Under the pieces are notes generated by a model, which saw nothing but the letters and a program-made list of their open reading frames with translations, had not been told where the DNA came from and did not search any database. A program made the position numbers and the translations under genes. 21,962 nt of DNA from Candidatus Iainarchaeum sp. (GTDB lineage Archaea > Iainarchaeota > Iainarchaeia > Iainarchaeales > DTGL01), in contig JAGHBI010000045.1 in NCBI GenBank assembly GCA_021161055.1, forward strand, positions 1 through 21,962, in the 5' to 3' direction. Shown one piece after another: positions 7,847 to 15,331 of the stretch (position 1 is its first letter; each line of letters begins with the position of its first letter).

Positions 7847-8920
7847 ATGCCAAAGTTTTGCAGGCTTTTTGCCCCGAAATTTTGCATTCTCTTGCTGATT
7901 TTAGCTGTTTTAGCCACAGCACTTTTTCTTTCACCTAGCGCAGTGCCAAGCAGCCAAACAAAGAGCGTTCTCGTTCTTGTGATCGATGGGATGGGCGCAG
8001 CCTATATTGAAGGGCTTGATGCAGAGCCTTTGGTTTTTGATGGCACAGTGCTTGAAAAGGCTCGCTTAGGCTCTTTGGAAAGATTTTTCGATAAAAGCGC
8101 AATTGTTACGCAGGAGTTCACAGAAACCATATCAGCGCACAGCCTTTATTACATTGCTGGCGACTGTGGCAAGCAATGGCGTGCAATAAAAGAATGCGTG
8201 GATGATTATGGTATAACAAGTATATGCGATTTCTACAGAAGCAAGGGTTATCTTTGCATAATGGTGAGCGAAGCAGGCGACTTCAGAGAAGCTCGCAATG
8301 AATTTGATGTTGTGCTTTACGATAATGATTTGTTTGATTTCAGGGTAGAACTGAACAGCAGCAGCGAGGAAGCGAGAACCATAGCAAAATTCCTTGAAGC
8401 TCGTGCGGAGAGCGCATCAAGGTATGAGCTTGCCAGACAGGATGTAAACTTTTTTGTCAAGTATGCAGCATTCATCCTCGACACAGATGCTGAATTGATA
8501 AAATTTATGCGAGAGAACTTCCCGGAAAAGAGGTTTTTCCTGTTTTCCAATGCAAAGGGAATCGATTTATGCGGCCACAGGCTTACAGCGCAGCACTACG
8601 TTTCGTGCATCGCAAACCTGGATTATTACCTTGCTAAACTTACTGAGCTTCGGGATTTCAATATGGTCTTTGCTGTTACAGCAGACCACGGCATGGCCTT
8701 TGATTGCCTGACCTGCAATGGCCATCATGCAGGTAAACCCCACAGCGAAACCGCTTATGCTAAACGCATACCCTTCATTCTTGTAAGCGATGAAAACATT
8801 TCGCTGATTGATGGCTTTGCTTACGATGTGATGCCAACGATATTTGAACTGAGCGGATTTAAGGAAGCCTGCAAGGTTATGCGGTATTGCAAGGGCCATT
8901 CCCTTGCCAAAACCAGCTAA
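7847..8920 (+). CDS. Membrane-anchored alkaline-phosphatase-superfamily enzyme
   Basis: A 357-residue protein with a hydrophobic N-terminal segment (residues 11-29) acting as signal or anchor, so the catalytic domain is probably outside the cell. The metal-ligand pattern of the alkaline phosphatase/phosphodiesterase/phosphoglycerate-mutase fold is complete: VIDGMG (D47), a Thr/Ser nucleophile candidate in ETISAHS (residues 93-98), GIDLCGHR (D240, H244), TADHGM (D280, H281), and GHHAGKPHSE (H299). Two metals, probably zinc or manganese, would bind. The outer domain has ten cysteines (107, 117, 127, 137, 242, 254, 287, 290, 342, 348), an even number suggesting disulfides. The substrate (phosphate, sulfate or phosphodiester) cannot be told. 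The last 68 residues, with the DVMPTIFEL motif, close the domain. Confidence 0.8.
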   Translation: MPKFCRLFAPKFCILLLILAVLATALFLSPSAVPSSQTKSVLVLVIDGMGAAYIEGLDAEPLVFDGTVLEKARLGSLERFFDKSAIVTQEFTETISAHSLYYIAGDCGKQWRAIKECVDDYGITSICDFYRSKGYLCIMVSEAGDFREARNEFDVVLYDNDLFDFRVELNSSSEEARTIAKFLEARAESASRYELARQDVNFFVKYAAFILDTDAELIKFMRENFPEKRFFLFSNAKGIDLCGHRLTAQHYVSCIANLDYYLAKLTELRDFNMVFAVTADHGMAFDCLTCNGHHAGKPHSETAYAKRIPFILVSDENISLIDGFAYDVMPTIFELSGFKEACKVMRYCKGHSLAKTS

Positions 8921-8931
8921 GAATTTTATTC
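8921..8931 (+). promoter_or_regulatory. TATA box of the DUF84 NTPase gene
   Basis: GAATTTTATTC starts right after the stop codon of the upstream gene and is centred about 27 bases before ATG 8953. It fits a leaderless transcript and favours that start over an ATG at 8887 inside the upstream gene. Confidence 0.55.
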
Positions 8932-8952
8932 TTTTTGTGGTTTTTTGCCTAT

Positions 8953-9480
8953 ATGCTGATTGCTGTTGGAACAACAAATCCGGTGAAAATAGAGGCAGTT
9001 CGCTCCGCTGTTCAAAAGCTCTGGAGAGATGCTGAGGTTAAGGGCATATCTGTGGATTCTGGGGTTAGTCTGCAGCCAAAGGGTAACGAGGAAGCGATTC
9101 GCGGAGCAATAAATAGAGCAAAAGAGGCTCTGAATAGATTGAATGCTGACCTTGCTTTCGGGCTTGAGGGTACAGTTGTTGAAATCAACCAGAGGATGTT
9201 TTTATGCGGCTGGGTTGCTGCTGTTGATAGAGCTGGCAATATAGGCTTGGCATGCACCGCAAAGGTGGAGCTTCCCAAACGAGTTGCTGAAGAAATACGT
9301 AAAGGCGGAGAGCTTGGCCCTATAATGGATAAAATTATTGGTGAAAACGATACAAAGAAGAAGCAGGGTGCTGTTGGCATACTCACAAACAACCTTGTTA
9401 CGCGGAAAGAAGCTTTTGAGCAGGCCGTGCTGCTTGCCCTCGCAAGGTTTATAACACCGCAGCATTATTCAAGGTGCTGA
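8953..9480 (+). CDS. Inosine/xanthosine triphosphatase (DUF84/YjjX family)
   Basis: A 175-residue cytoplasmic house-cleaning enzyme that hydrolyses deaminated purine nucleotides (ITP, XTP and their deoxy forms) to monophosphates, keeping them out of nucleic acids. Family marks: MLIAVGTTNPVKIEAV at the N-terminus, SGVSLQPKGNEEAIRGAINRAKEA (about residues 36-59), FGLEGTV (about 69-75), and GWVAAVD. Length is typical (about 170-180). An ATG at 8887 would add 22 unrelated residues and overlap the upstream gene; ATG 8953 has a correctly spaced TATA box. The stop is one base from the start of the ureohydrolase gene, so the two are almost certainly co-transcribed. Confidence 0.9.
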   Translation: MLIAVGTTNPVKIEAVRSAVQKLWRDAEVKGISVDSGVSLQPKGNEEAIRGAINRAKEALNRLNADLAFGLEGTVVEINQRMFLCGWVAAVDRAGNIGLACTAKVELPKRVAEEIRKGGELGPIMDKIIGENDTKKKQGAVGILTNNLVTRKEAFEQAVLLALARFITPQHYSRC

Positions 9481-9481
9481 A

Positions 9482-10327
9482 ATGAAGATTGCATGGCAGA
9501 ACTGCAGTTCTCTTAACGACGCTAACCTTGTTCTTTTCGGTGTTTCAAGCAGCGATGCTTCGCTTTATAAAGGCTCTGAAAAGGCTCCGCAAGCAGTAAG
9601 AGAGGCCTCTCATAAATATTACTCGGGTGCAACGCTTAGCGCTGAACGCTTTGTTCTTCTTCCTGAAAGCGGAGTAATTAAAAAAGGGCTCTATGATTTT
9701 GGTGATATTTCCAAGGGGGAAATAGTAGAATTTGTTTCTAGAATGGTCTCTTTATGCAAGGTTCCGATAATGATTGGCGGCGACCATGGCTGCACATTCA
9801 ATGTTCTCAAGGCGCTCAATAGCTTGCATAAGCGTTTTTCCCTCATCTATTTTGATGCTCACTTAGATATGGTTTCTGGCGAGGGGCATTTCTATGGTTC
9901 CGTGCTTAGCGATGCCTCGAGACTAAAATATCTGAAGCTCAATAAAAGCGCATGCATAGGCTTCAGAGCATTTCGCGAAGAGGAGCTAAAAAATGCAAGG
10001 AAAAACAGGCTTCTTTTGGTGCCTGCCAGCAGATTGGAAGAGCTCAGTATTGCAAGGATTTTCTCTATGATAAAGAGGCGCGTTTATAAGAATGTTTATA
10101 TGAGCATTGATATAGACGTTATTGACCCTGCGTTTGCTCCAGGCGTTTCTGACCCTGTTGCTTGCGGCATAACTCCGTTGCAGCTATGTTCCTTGGCGAA
10201 AAGGTTTGCCAGACTCAAGCTTATGGGCTGTGATATTGTTGAGGTAAACCCCAAGCGAGACAAGAATGATACAACAGCAAGCTTAGCAGCGAAGCTTCTT
10301 GCAGAAATAGCTGCAAGCATAAAGTAG
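9482..10327 (+). CDS. Ureohydrolase (arginase/agmatinase superfamily)
   Basis: A 281-residue cytoplasmic enzyme with all six manganese ligands: GGDHG (D101, H102; H102 is the ligand), DAHLD (D125, H127, D129), and SIDIDVIDPAFAPG (D210, D212). The family releases urea from a guanidino substrate (arginine, agmatine or guanidinobutyrate) or formamide from formiminoglutamate. GGDH rather than GGEH and the APGVSDP segment do not settle the substrate. Agmatinase, feeding putrescine synthesis, is the common archaeal role, but this is a guess. It starts one base after the DUF84 NTPase stop, so they form a two-gene unit. No pathway partner for polyamines or arginine is in the window. Confidence 0.88.
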   Translation: MKIAWQNCSSLNDANLVLFGVSSSDASLYKGSEKAPQAVREASHKYYSGATLSAERFVLLPESGVIKKGLYDFGDISKGEIVEFVSRMVSLCKVPIMIGGDHGCTFNVLKALNSLHKRFSLIYFDAHLDMVSGEGHFYGSVLSDASRLKYLKLNKSACIGFRAFREEELKNARKNRLLLVPASRLEELSIARIFSMIKRRVYKNVYMSIDIDVIDPAFAPGVSDPVACGITPLQLCSLAKRFARLKLMGCDIVEVNPKRDKNDTTASLAAKLLAEIAASIK

Positions 10328-10359
10328 CAAATATTAGCAGCAACCTCTATCCAAAAGAG

Positions 10360-10370
10360 TTTAAATATTT
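10360..10370 (+). promoter_or_regulatory. Probable TATA box upstream of the receiver-like gene
   Basis: TTTAAATATTT lies about 56 bases before ATG 10421, implying a leader of about 30 bases. A second candidate, CTTTAAAC at about 10375-10382, would give a leader of about 15 bases. Confidence 0.4.
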
Positions 10371-10420
10371 TCCCCTTTAAACAGTATTCCTTTGGTTAAT
10401 TTATTTACGCGAGGCAGAAC

Positions 10421-11194
10421 ATGGAACATAAGAGGATGTTTAGAGTTTTGTTTGTTGGTGTTACTCCTCTTGGTTTTGAAAGGTTTAAGCAAAAGCTTGA
10501 GAGCGATTTTTCTGGAAGGCTGGTGATAGATGTTTGCAAGAGAAGCTCCGATGCTGTTGAGCTTGTTCGTAACCGTTACTATGATGCTGTGATATGTGAT
10601 ATTACAGTAGGCCAGATTGTAAAGGGCAGGAAACCGGATATTCCTCCTTTCGATTTTCTTCGCATTGTCAATAAGATAAACCCGTCAGCACTCTTAGTAA
10701 TTACAAATTTTCATTATTACCAGTTTCGAAAAGGTGAAGGGAAAATTCCTAAAATCAGAGGTATTGAAGTCATCGATTGTAGAGAAGCCGGCAAAATACA
10801 TCCTTTAAGTAAACTCAGCGAGCTTATTCGATCGCTTCCAAGAAGGCAAGTTTCCAAGCAGGAATTGAAAATTCCCTGGGAATTAAGAGCTCTTAAACAT
10901 TTATTGCGTGGTGGCGTGCGAGAAGAGGTTATACGTATGGCGGGAATGTTCAAAGATAACCCAGAGCTTTTAAAGGCCATTGCTATGGGGCTTTCTCTTC
11001 CTAAGACAAATCTCAGGGAAGCAATAAGAGAAGCTCTATCGACTGAAGCTAGGTTAACAGAAAGAACGCTTGCAAACGGAACGCAGTTCAAAACAAATCC
11101 AAGCGGCGAAATGCCAAAAAGAGTGCTGAATATAATTGTTGATGCGTGGCGGCAAATACAGCCCAGAATAAAGCGCCACAAAAGACCGAGATGA
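10421..11194 (+). CDS. Degenerate receiver-like domain protein, unknown function
   Basis: A 257-residue soluble protein. Residues 7-135 read like a CheY-type alpha/beta domain: a first strand FRVLFVGV, then helix, then DAVELVRNRYYDAVICDITVG with Asp60 at the phospho-acceptor position, and LLVITNF with Thr95 at the usual Ser/Thr position. The paired acids after strand 1 (normally DD) and the Lys of strand 5 are not evident, so it may be a pseudo-receiver that does not take a phosphate. Residues 150-257 are basic and helical (WELRALKHLLRGGVREEVIRMAG, ending RIKRHKRPR) and could bind nucleic acid or a partner. No histidine kinase is nearby. The fold call is mine from pattern only; other Rossmann-like folds are possible. 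Confidence 0.55.
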   Translation: MEHKRMFRVLFVGVTPLGFERFKQKLESDFSGRLVIDVCKRSSDAVELVRNRYYDAVICDITVGQIVKGRKPDIPPFDFLRIVNKINPSALLVITNFHYYQFRKGEGKIPKIRGIEVIDCREAGKIHPLSKLSELIRSLPRRQVSKQELKIPWELRALKHLLRGGVREEVIRMAGMFKDNPELLKAIAMGLSLPKTNLREAIREALSTEARLTERTLANGTQFKTNPSGEMPKRVLNIIVDAWRQIQPRIKRHKRPR

Positions 11195-11244
11195 ATATGC
11201 AAATTCAAAATTCTTTTTAACACTTTTTTATTAGCAATTTTTAT

Positions 11245-12384
11245 ATGCCTGCCAATGTTTCCATAGAATTTGCCTTAGCGCAGAAGAAATACGAACAGGC
11301 GCGCACTCTTGAGGAAAAACTTGCTGCTCTGCTCGAGATGCAAAGATACGCTCCGGATCACAAAGGGGCTGAAAAGCTGCGCGCGGAGATAAGCAGAAAG
11401 ATACGCACGATTAGGGAAAAGATAGAGAAGCAGGAGGAACAAAGGAAGAAAGCCTCTGCAAGGTCTATTGGGATTAAGAAGGAAGGCATAGGCCAAATAG
11501 TTCTTGTTGGAATGCCCAATTCAGGGAAAAGCACACTGCTGAAGGCTCTTACAAACGCAGATGTTGAAATAGCAGGCTATGCATTCACAACGAAGGAACC
11601 GAAAGCAGGTATGATGGATTATAATAAGGCACAGATACAGCTTGTTGAAATCCCCGCGCTTATAGAGGGGAGCAGCGCTGGCAAAGCTCGCGGCACAGAA
11701 ATGCTTGGTTTGATAAGGAACGCCGATGCAGTTGTGCTTGTTCTTGATGCAAACAATGCAAGCTATGAATTCAATGTTCTTATGAAGGAGCTTTCCAATG
11801 CGGATATTTTGCTCAATGAAAGCAAGCCTAAAATAGAGATAAAGAAGTCCGAATTTCAGGGCATTTCTATAGTTGGGGAGAAATATTTGGCTATGCCTAA
11901 AAAGGAGCTTGAAAACTTCTTGAAGCGCCAGGGATTGCATAATGTGAGCGTTATAGTTTCCGAGCCTGCTGATTATAAGAAAATAGAAATGGCTCTAAAC
12001 AAGAGGCTTACTTATAAGAAAGCATTGGCTGTGCTTGTGGATAAGTTCGGTAATGCAACCGTGCCTGAGGAAATAAGTGAGAAGATGCAGGTATTGCTGG
12101 TTAGAAAGCTCGATGAAAATGAGCTGAAAGCCCTGAAAGAAGCAATTTTCAACCTTTTAGGAAAGGTGCTCGTCTTCACAAAGAAGCCTGGTGAAAAACC
12201 GGCTGAAAAACCGCTCGCTTTGCCTGAGGGTTCTACAATAGAGGATATTGCAAAGCTCTTGCATCAAGATTTCTATAAGCACCTGAAATACGCCAAAGTA
12301 TGGGGAAGCACAAAGTTTCCAGGGCAGAAGGTTGCAAAGGAATATACGGTTAAAACAGGAGACATTGTTGAGCTCTATTGCTGA
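11245..12384 (+). CDS. DRG/Obg-like P-loop GTPase-family protein with TGS domain
   Basis: A 379-residue protein. Residues 1-75 are helical and charged (MPANVSIEFALAQ..., ALLEMQRYAPDHKGAEKLRAE), like the N-terminal extension of a DRG-like subfamily of TGS proteins. The P-loop GMPNSGKS is at 89-96, and the switch-I pattern GYAFTTKEP at 111-119. The G3 position, DIPGLIEG in DRG proteins, reads EIPALIEG (135-142), and no NKxD base-specificity motif is seen; LVDKFG near 266-271 may be its relic. A TGS domain fills about 310-379 (SYT-like KYAKVWGSTKFPGQ, ending TGDIVELYC). DRG and TGS proteins act on ribosomes or tRNA. It could bind nucleotide without normal hydrolysis. The 3' end overlaps the convergent minus-strand gene by 10 bases. 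Confidence 0.8.
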   Translation: MPANVSIEFALAQKKYEQARTLEEKLAALLEMQRYAPDHKGAEKLRAEISRKIRTIREKIEKQEEQRKKASARSIGIKKEGIGQIVLVGMPNSGKSTLLKALTNADVEIAGYAFTTKEPKAGMMDYNKAQIQLVEIPALIEGSSAGKARGTEMLGLIRNADAVVLVLDANNASYEFNVLMKELSNADILLNESKPKIEIKKSEFQGISIVGEKYLAMPKKELENFLKRQGLHNVSVIVSEPADYKKIEMALNKRLTYKKALAVLVDKFGNATVPEEISEKMQVLLVRKLDENELKALKEAIFNLLGKVLVFTKKPGEKPAEKPLALPEGSTIEDIAKLLHQDFYKHLKYAKVWGSTKFPGQKVAKEYTVKTGDIVELYC

Positions 12385-13232
12385 GCCTGAGCCTTCTTTT
12401 CTCCCTTCCTCATAAACAGGTATATGACCACAAGCCCTGTGATCAGTGCAAGTATCAGTGCAGAGCTTATCGCTTTGTTCTGTATTTCTATCTTGAAGTT
12501 CTTCTCAATGATATGCTTACCTCTTGAATCCTCAAATTCAACAATAAGTGCCAGGTGCTGCGTTCCTTTTATGCTGGGATCCGGGCTGAAGAAGAAGCTC
12601 TTTTTCAATGAATCAGCTGGATTGAGGTATGCAACATCATAGCTTAGCTCTTTCGAGTCAAACTTTTCGGGCATACTCAGAAAGATTCTAAGATTTCTTA
12701 TCTGTTCGCTCGCAGACGTGTTTTTCAGTTCAGCATCTATACGGTTCTCTTCACCACTGCTCATAGCGTATTTTTTCAACTCAGCCTTTACATTGAGAGG
12801 ACCTTCAATAACCTCAACATAGGTGCCCATAAAGTGTGTATACTTTTCCTGACCATAATACACGGTTATAATATTCATTCCACCTTCTTCTCTGGGCTTT
12901 GCTACAGGCTTTACTTTCACACCTATTGTTTTCTTCTCAAATGGTTGCATGGGACTAAGTTCCATAACATCCATGCTTCTCTCTTCGAGCCCTTTTATTA
13001 TTGCCAGGTTTCCACTTGCAACAACCTTGATAATTACGTTTTCTATAGGCTCTTCGCTGACATTTATTACCTTTATTTCGTATTCGCCAACCTCGTCTGT
13101 GTAAAGCTTTAGGAGAGCATCGCTTGTGTTCTTTGGTGTCATCTCAACAACAAGCATACTGTGCGCATTGCCCAATATTAAAATGAGAGCGATTAAAACA
13201 GAGCTAAACGTTCTTAAATTCAACTTCCTCAT
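12375..13232 (-). CDS. Exported Ig/CARDB-like protein with C-terminal membrane anchor
   Basis: A 285-residue product. An Arg/Lys-led signal peptide (residues 1-25, MRKLNLRTFSSVLIALILIL) is followed by beta-rich repeats with the look of CARDB/NEW3-type domains (YEIKVINVSEEPIENVIIKV; then RIDAELKNTSASEQIRNLRI). A transmembrane helix (about 258-277) and a short basic tail (MRKGEKKAQAQQ) end the protein, so most of it sits outside the cell. A GTG at 13244 is possible, but ATG 13232 has a ribosome-binding-like GGAG about five bases upstream. The start lies within the end of the upstream gene (13204-14532), so the two are translated as a coupled pair. Function unknown. Confidence 0.75.
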   Translation of the reverse strand: MRKLNLRTFSSVLIALILILGNAHSMLVVEMTPKNTSDALLKLYTDEVGEYEIKVINVSEEPIENVIIKVVASGNLAIIKGLEERSMDVMELSPMQPFEKKTIGVKVKPVAKPREEGGMNIITVYYGQEKYTHFMGTYVEVIEGPLNVKAELKKYAMSSGEENRIDAELKNTSASEQIRNLRIFLSMPEKFDSKELSYDVAYLNPADSLKKSFFFSPDPSIKGTQHLALIVEFEDSRGKHIIEKNFKIEIQNKAISSALILALITGLVVIYLFMRKGEKKAQAQQ

Positions 13233-14532
13233 AGTCTCCACCACTCATACCAAATAGCTGTCCCTTCCTTTTCATTACATATTTTATAATAAGAATTCCT
13301 ATTAAAATGGATGCTATCACTAAAAGCGCTTTGAGCAGCGCATCACCCATGTTTCCAGTTCCATCCTGCTGAAAGAAACCATCCTTGTATACAGCAATCG
13401 CGTTGTTCAAAGCCTTTTTCGCATAGCGCAGAGCGTTATCGTAATCCTCTTTCTCAAGATTCGATACTGCCTTTGCCCAGTTTGTTTTGAATTTCTTAAG
13501 TTGCTCCCGGTTCAGCCATTTTTCGTAGTATTTCTCATCCATGATGACATCATATGCTGCCTTCAGTGTCATAAGGTCATTGTTTGTTTCCTTTTCCAGC
13601 TTTTCGTTTTCCTCATACATGAATCTATAACACTCGTCCCTCTTCAGCCTTATTTCGAGTTTTTTTGCAAATGCTGATGAATCCTCCACCGCTGAGAGAT
13701 AAGCGTTTTCTATATTCTCTTTAAAGCTCATGTTCGTGGCGCTCGTATACCACATATCTATAGTGTGTGCTTCTTCAGGCATTTCAAGTATTTTCTGAAG
13801 CGACTTTTTTGTTTCTATGTCCAGGTTTGGATCGCCAGCAATATCAACCCGAAGCTGAGTTAATATGGTTTTGTATTCCTCCTTTTTTCTAAACGTTCTC
13901 TCAAGTATTTCAAAGCAGAAAATCAGCTTTTCCTTCAAAATTTTTTCATCCCCCGCCTTTGGGTTGTTCCCAAATTCATCCTCAAAGGAGGTTGTATCCA
14001 GCATGCATTCCTTCAGATTTTCGAGCTCTGAAATGATTTCATCCAGTTTTGATGTTAATGCTGGGACCTTTTCAGAAACGTAGTCGCTAGCCACTGCTTG
14101 CGGTACTGCTGCAAGCTCGTACTTTTCGGTTTCCAGTGCTTGTTTTATGGTTGGTATCTTTTTATCCTCCACAAGAAACCATATATAGTTCGGATTATCG
14201 TTGACCCTCTCCTGAAGTTTTCTGTAGAGATACAGAAAATGCATGGTCTGGAATAACCGTTTCGATTTCACAGCTTGTGAAACAACCTTCTTTTCGAACC
14301 TTTCCAGTGCTATATAGCCTGTAACATCCTTGTTTGCGGTTATCTGCACAACATAATACACTTTCCCATCGAGCTCTATTTCCTTCACATTTCCGATGGT
14401 TTCGTTTTCCCTGAGCATATGCGTTTGCTTTGTAACAAACTGCACAGGATCATACTCGACAGCAACCACATGGCTGCATAAAAAGAAGAGAATCAGTACG
14501 ATTGCATAAAACCTTTTTTTCATCTGTGGCAT
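13204..14532 (-). CDS. Exported helical protein with C-terminal membrane anchor, unknown function
   Basis: A 442-residue product with a signal peptide (residues 1-24, cleavage likely after CSHVVA). A mixed N-terminal domain (about 25-110, DGKVYYVVQITANKDVTGYIALE) is followed by a long helical, Glu/Lys-rich region (about 150-395) with a few cysteines (190, 213, 305 approximately). A transmembrane helix (about 405-424) and a short acidic cytoplasmic tail (GGDYEEVEFKNV) complete it. The segment DNALRYAKKALNNAI (about residue 373 onward) looks like one TPR-like helix pair. No family recognised. ATG 14523 (MKKRFYAIV) is an alternative start. It is the first gene of a coupled pair with the CARDB-like protein and shares a divergent promoter region with trmJ. 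Confidence 0.72.
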   Translation of the reverse strand: MPQMKKRFYAIVLILFFLCSHVVAVEYDPVQFVTKQTHMLRENETIGNVKEIELDGKVYYVVQITANKDVTGYIALERFEKKVVSQAVKSKRLFQTMHFLYLYRKLQERVNDNPNYIWFLVEDKKIPTIKQALETEKYELAAVPQAVASDYVSEKVPALTSKLDEIISELENLKECMLDTTSFEDEFGNNPKAGDEKILKEKLIFCFEILERTFRKKEEYKTILTQLRVDIAGDPNLDIETKKSLQKILEMPEEAHTIDMWYTSATNMSFKENIENAYLSAVEDSSAFAKKLEIRLKRDECYRFMYEENEKLEKETNNDLMTLKAAYDVIMDEKYYEKWLNREQLKKFKTNWAKAVSNLEKEDYDNALRYAKKALNNAIAVYKDGFFQQDGTGNMGDALLKALLVIASILIGILIIKYVMKRKGQLFGMSGGDYEEVEFKNV

Positions 14533-14551
14533 TTAATAAATTACTACTTCA

Positions 14552-14561
14552 TATATTAAAA
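14552..14561 (-). promoter_or_regulatory. TATA region of the divergent trmJ / surface-protein promoter
   Basis: The plus strand reads TATATTAAAA. The centre lies 24 bases from ATG 14532 on the minus strand and about 32 bases from ATG 14588 on the plus strand, so this AT-rich core could support transcription both ways. Confidence 0.45.
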
Positions 14562-14587
14562 TTATTTTCCCTGCTTTAGCATTCTTG

Positions 14588-15295
14588 ATGCGCGCAATTG
14601 TTGTGCTTGTTGAGCCGGAATATGAGGAAAATATAGGCCTCATCGCTCGCGTTACTAAGAACTTTGGCTTTGAAGATCTCTGGCTTGTGAATCCCAAAGC
14701 AAATCACCTAAGCGATAAAGCAATAAGCAGAGCGATGCACGCTTCGGAACTATTGAAAAACGCAAGGATATTTTCTTCGCTGGAAGAAGCATTAAGTAGA
14801 GCAGATTTTAGTGCAGCAACCACAGCAATCGCTTCCAGAGATAAGAACATTGAGAGAAATGCAATAACCCCTAAAGAATTGGCTGAGAACTTTAAGGGCA
14901 CTGATGCAAAGCTTGCGATAGTTTTTGGCAGAGAGTCACGCGGCCTCACAAATACAGAGCTTGCAAAATGCGACTTTATCGTCAATATACCCTCAAGCAG
15001 GGAATATCGCACACTGAATGTTTCGCATGCTGCTGCTATTATACTCTATGAACTTTTTATGGCTAGCGGCAGCAGAACAATTGCTGTTGCTGATCAGAAG
15101 ACAAAAGAGACTGTGGTGAAGCTGTTTGAAACCTTGGCTAAAAGGCTCAAAAATATAAGGAACAAAAAGGCAACTACGGCTTCGTTCAAGCACCTTGTTT
15201 CACGAGCGCCTATAACAAAACGCGAAGCGAATGCAGTGATAGCTGTTCTCAGCGAGCTTGAAAAGGAATTAAAGCATACATCGAAGCGAAAATGA
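14588..15295 (+). CDS. trmJ: TrmJ-type SPOUT methyltransferase, tRNA (cytidine-32)-2'-O
   Basis: A 235-residue SpoU-family (SPOUT) methyltransferase. Motif 1 is VVLVEPEYEENIGLIARVTKNFGF (residues 4-27), motif 2 is IVFGRESRGLT (about 111-121), and motif 3 is IPSSREYRTLNVSHAAAIILYEL (about 134-156). The last two form the trefoil knot that binds S-adenosylmethionine. Archaeal TrmJ makes 2'-O-methyl-cytidine at position 32 of tRNA; bacterial homologues also methylate uridine 32. The extra helical C-terminus (160-235) is normal for TrmJ. ATG 14588 is preferred to a TTG three bases upstream. Note that tRNA-Trp in this window has C32, a possible substrate. Confidence 0.92.
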   Translation: MRAIVVLVEPEYEENIGLIARVTKNFGFEDLWLVNPKANHLSDKAISRAMHASELLKNARIFSSLEEALSRADFSAATTAIASRDKNIERNAITPKELAENFKGTDAKLAIVFGRESRGLTNTELAKCDFIVNIPSSREYRTLNVSHAAAIILYELFMASGSRTIAVADQKTKETVVKLFETLAKRLKNIRNKKATTASFKHLVSRAPITKREANAVIAVLSELEKELKHTSKRK

Positions 15296-15300
15296 AGCAT

Positions 15301-15310
15301 GTTTTAAAAG
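15301..15310 (+). promoter_or_regulatory. TATA box of the lipoprotein gene
   Basis: GTTTTAAAAG is centred about 27 bases upstream of the TTG at 15332. This is the main support for a leaderless, non-ATG start there. Confidence 0.5.
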
Positions 15311-15331
15311 CTTAAGCGAGCATCTTTCTTA

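Noticed and set aside
8887..8952. Upstream extension of the DUF84 NTPase from ATG 8887
   Set aside because: It would add a 22-residue hydrophobic segment foreign to this cytoplasmic family and overlap the previous gene; ATG 8953 has a TATA box at the right distance.
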